From the NCBI GenBank assembly GCA_027030245.1, contig JALVFE010000016.1, positions 186,001-250,000 on the forward strand: a stretch of DNA of 64,000 nt, given 5' to 3'. The notes beneath the pieces are model-generated. The model was not told the DNA's origin. It did no database searches and was given only the letters and a program-made list of their open reading frames with translations. Shown piece by piece: positions 63,169 through 64,000 of the stretch. A program made the translations under genes and the position numbers. Positions within the stretch are counted from its first letter, which is position 1. Each line of letters starts with the position of its first letter. Source of the DNA: Melioribacteraceae bacterium (lineage in GTDB: Bacteria; Bacteroidota; Ignavibacteria; Ignavibacteriales; Melioribacteraceae).

Positions 63169-63751
63169 TTTTCACACCTTTTTTAGGTTCGAAAGTAAAT
63201 TTATTTTTTGGGATATTTTGATTTATCTTGATATTTGTTAAATCCACATTGAATTTATTTCCGGAATAATCCGCTATTTGTATTTTCTTAATCAGTGAAT
63301 CGGGTGTGATGGTAACCTTAGCCCAGTCAAATCCCAAATCATCATCCAACGGGATGAATTTAACTTCATAATTATTGTGTGACTTCCCGGTAATTTCCAT
63401 CTTGCATTTGCCGGGAAAATCAAAAATAAATTTTTCGAATGAAAAAGCATCGGGGTTATCCGACAAATTTGTAATAACAACGCGATTAATTTTCTTATTA
63501 AAATTCCATATTGAATTTCCGTCGCTGACGATTAACATATTTTTAAATTCAATACGGTATTTATTTCCTTTTGCATAATAAAATTTTCCCGCATAATGTT
63601 TCCCATCCAGTTTGGTTTGGGCAATTCCGGCGGAAAAGTTTTCTATGGTATTAAACTTAGCTTGTACATTGTGTATAAGCTCTTGCGCCGATTGAGCCGA
63701 AACAACGTATCCCCACATTAAAAACAAACCGATTAATAATTTATTCATCAA
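63152..63751 (-). CDS. lolA: LolA-like outer-membrane lipoprotein carrier
   Basis: This 199-residue periplasmic protein has a signal peptide (to about residue 20, VVSAQ) and the LolA fold: AKFNTIENFSAGIAQTKLDGKHYAGKFYYAKGNKYRIEFKNMLIVSDGNSIWNFNKKINRV. It would carry lipoproteins from the inner to the outer membrane. The ATG overlaps the ftsK stop by 4 bp, an arrangement common in Bacteroidota and other phyla. Confidence 0.85.
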   Translation of the reverse strand: MMNKLLIGLFLMWGYVVSAQSAQELIHNVQAKFNTIENFSAGIAQTKLDGKHYAGKFYYAKGNKYRIEFKNMLIVSDGNSIWNFNKKINRVVITNLSDNPDAFSFEKFIFDFPGKCKMEITGKSHNNYEVKFIPLDDDLGFDWAKVTITPDSLIKKIQIADYSGNKFNVDLTNIKINQNIPKNKFTFEPKKGVKIVDLR

Positions 63752-64000
63752 AGCGACCTCAAAATGGTTTCGAGTTGTTCTTCATTTTCAACAAGTACTT
63801 CACGGGCTTTACTGCCATCGGGAGGTCCTACTATACCGGCTTCTTCCAGTTGATCCATAATTCTGGCTGCTCTCGAGTATCCAAGTTTCAGCCTTCTTTG
63901 TAATAGAGAAACCGAACCTTGTTGGTGCTGAACAATAACACGCGCAGCATCTTCGAACATCGGATCGAACTCCGCCAAAACTTTTTCTTTTGCGGTTTGT
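63748..64000 (-). CDS. ftsK: DNA translocase FtsK, C-terminal gamma domain (partial)
   Basis: Only the last 83 codons are in the window; the gene continues past position 64000. They encode the winged-helix gamma domain: PMFEDAARVIVQHQQGSVSLLQRRLKLGYSRAARIMDQLEEAGIVGPPDGSKAREVLV, seen here as FEDAARVIV, SVSLLQRRLKLGYSRA and GIVGPPDGSK. This domain reads KOPS sequences and stimulates XerD at dif during division. The stop overlaps the lolA-like start by 4 bp. Confidence 0.94.
   Translation of the reverse strand, partial: QTAKEKVLAEFDPMFEDAARVIVQHQQGSVSLLQRRLKLGYSRAARIMDQLEEAGIVGPPDGSKAREVLVENEEQLETILRSL

Overview
The window looks like chromosomal DNA from an Ignavibacteria/Melioribacter-type bacterium (Bacteroidota-Chlorobiota group). 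The base composition is AT-rich. There is a type IX secretion C-terminal sorting signal with the NYPNPFNPSTT motif typical of that group, lipid A genes and outer-membrane proteins show a Gram-negative cell, and several leaders carry a TTG...TAnnTTTG Bacteroidota-type promoter. This assignment is inference from the sequence; no 16S gene is present.

Layout. (1) 28-3970, minus: an iron operon with a DtxR regulator, a membrane-anchored DtxR-FeoA fusion, and FeoB split into GTPase and permease genes. (2) 4169-6298, plus: mrp, an Nfu scaffold and tpiA. (3) 6393-8202: a type II methyltransferase and nuclease pair. (4) 8308-23301, plus: a GH2-like membrane fusion, smc, an HAD phosphatase, an ICMT-like methyltransferase, lpxB, a DUF374 acyltransferase, lpxK, pyruvate phosphate dikinase, queA and ispD. 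(5) 23343-27514: an ion transporter, a complete IS30-family element, plsY and gpsA. (6) 27515-29932: 2.4 kb of non-coding repeats with two long direct repeats and nested hairpins. (7) recG. (8) 49595 down to 32108, minus: a run of 15 tightly packed genes (rsmB, a RodZ-like gene, ligA, a GT9/DUF6913-like gene, a STAS protein, a sodium symporter, an HAD hydrolase, a PgpH-like HD protein, xerD, a site-2 protease, an MsbA-like exporter, an O-antigen-ligase-like protein with an inserted beta-propeller-like domain, a GT2, nadK, a thioredoxin-like protein). (9) 49820-57122: a hypothetical gene, rpmE, a type IX-secreted protein and two large secreted modular proteins, the first of which is frameshifted. 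(10) 57531-64000, minus: an anti-sigma/ECF sigma pair, then ftsK (partial), lolA-like, a flippase-like gene, an outer-membrane protein, uppP, a cyclophilin lipoprotein and holA.

Most genes are housekeeping functions for envelope biogenesis (lipid A, undecaprenyl phosphate recycling, LPS export and ligation, phospholipid synthesis), DNA maintenance and iron uptake. The accessory or unusual parts are the repeat hub at 27.5-29.9 kb, the IS30 element and its self-complementary leader, the restriction-modification pair, the O-antigen-ligase/propeller chimera, the GH2-like membrane fusion, and the secreted modular locus at 51.6-57.1 kb, which has homopolymer tracts that could switch or break the reading frame. 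No rRNA, tRNA or CRISPR array was seen.
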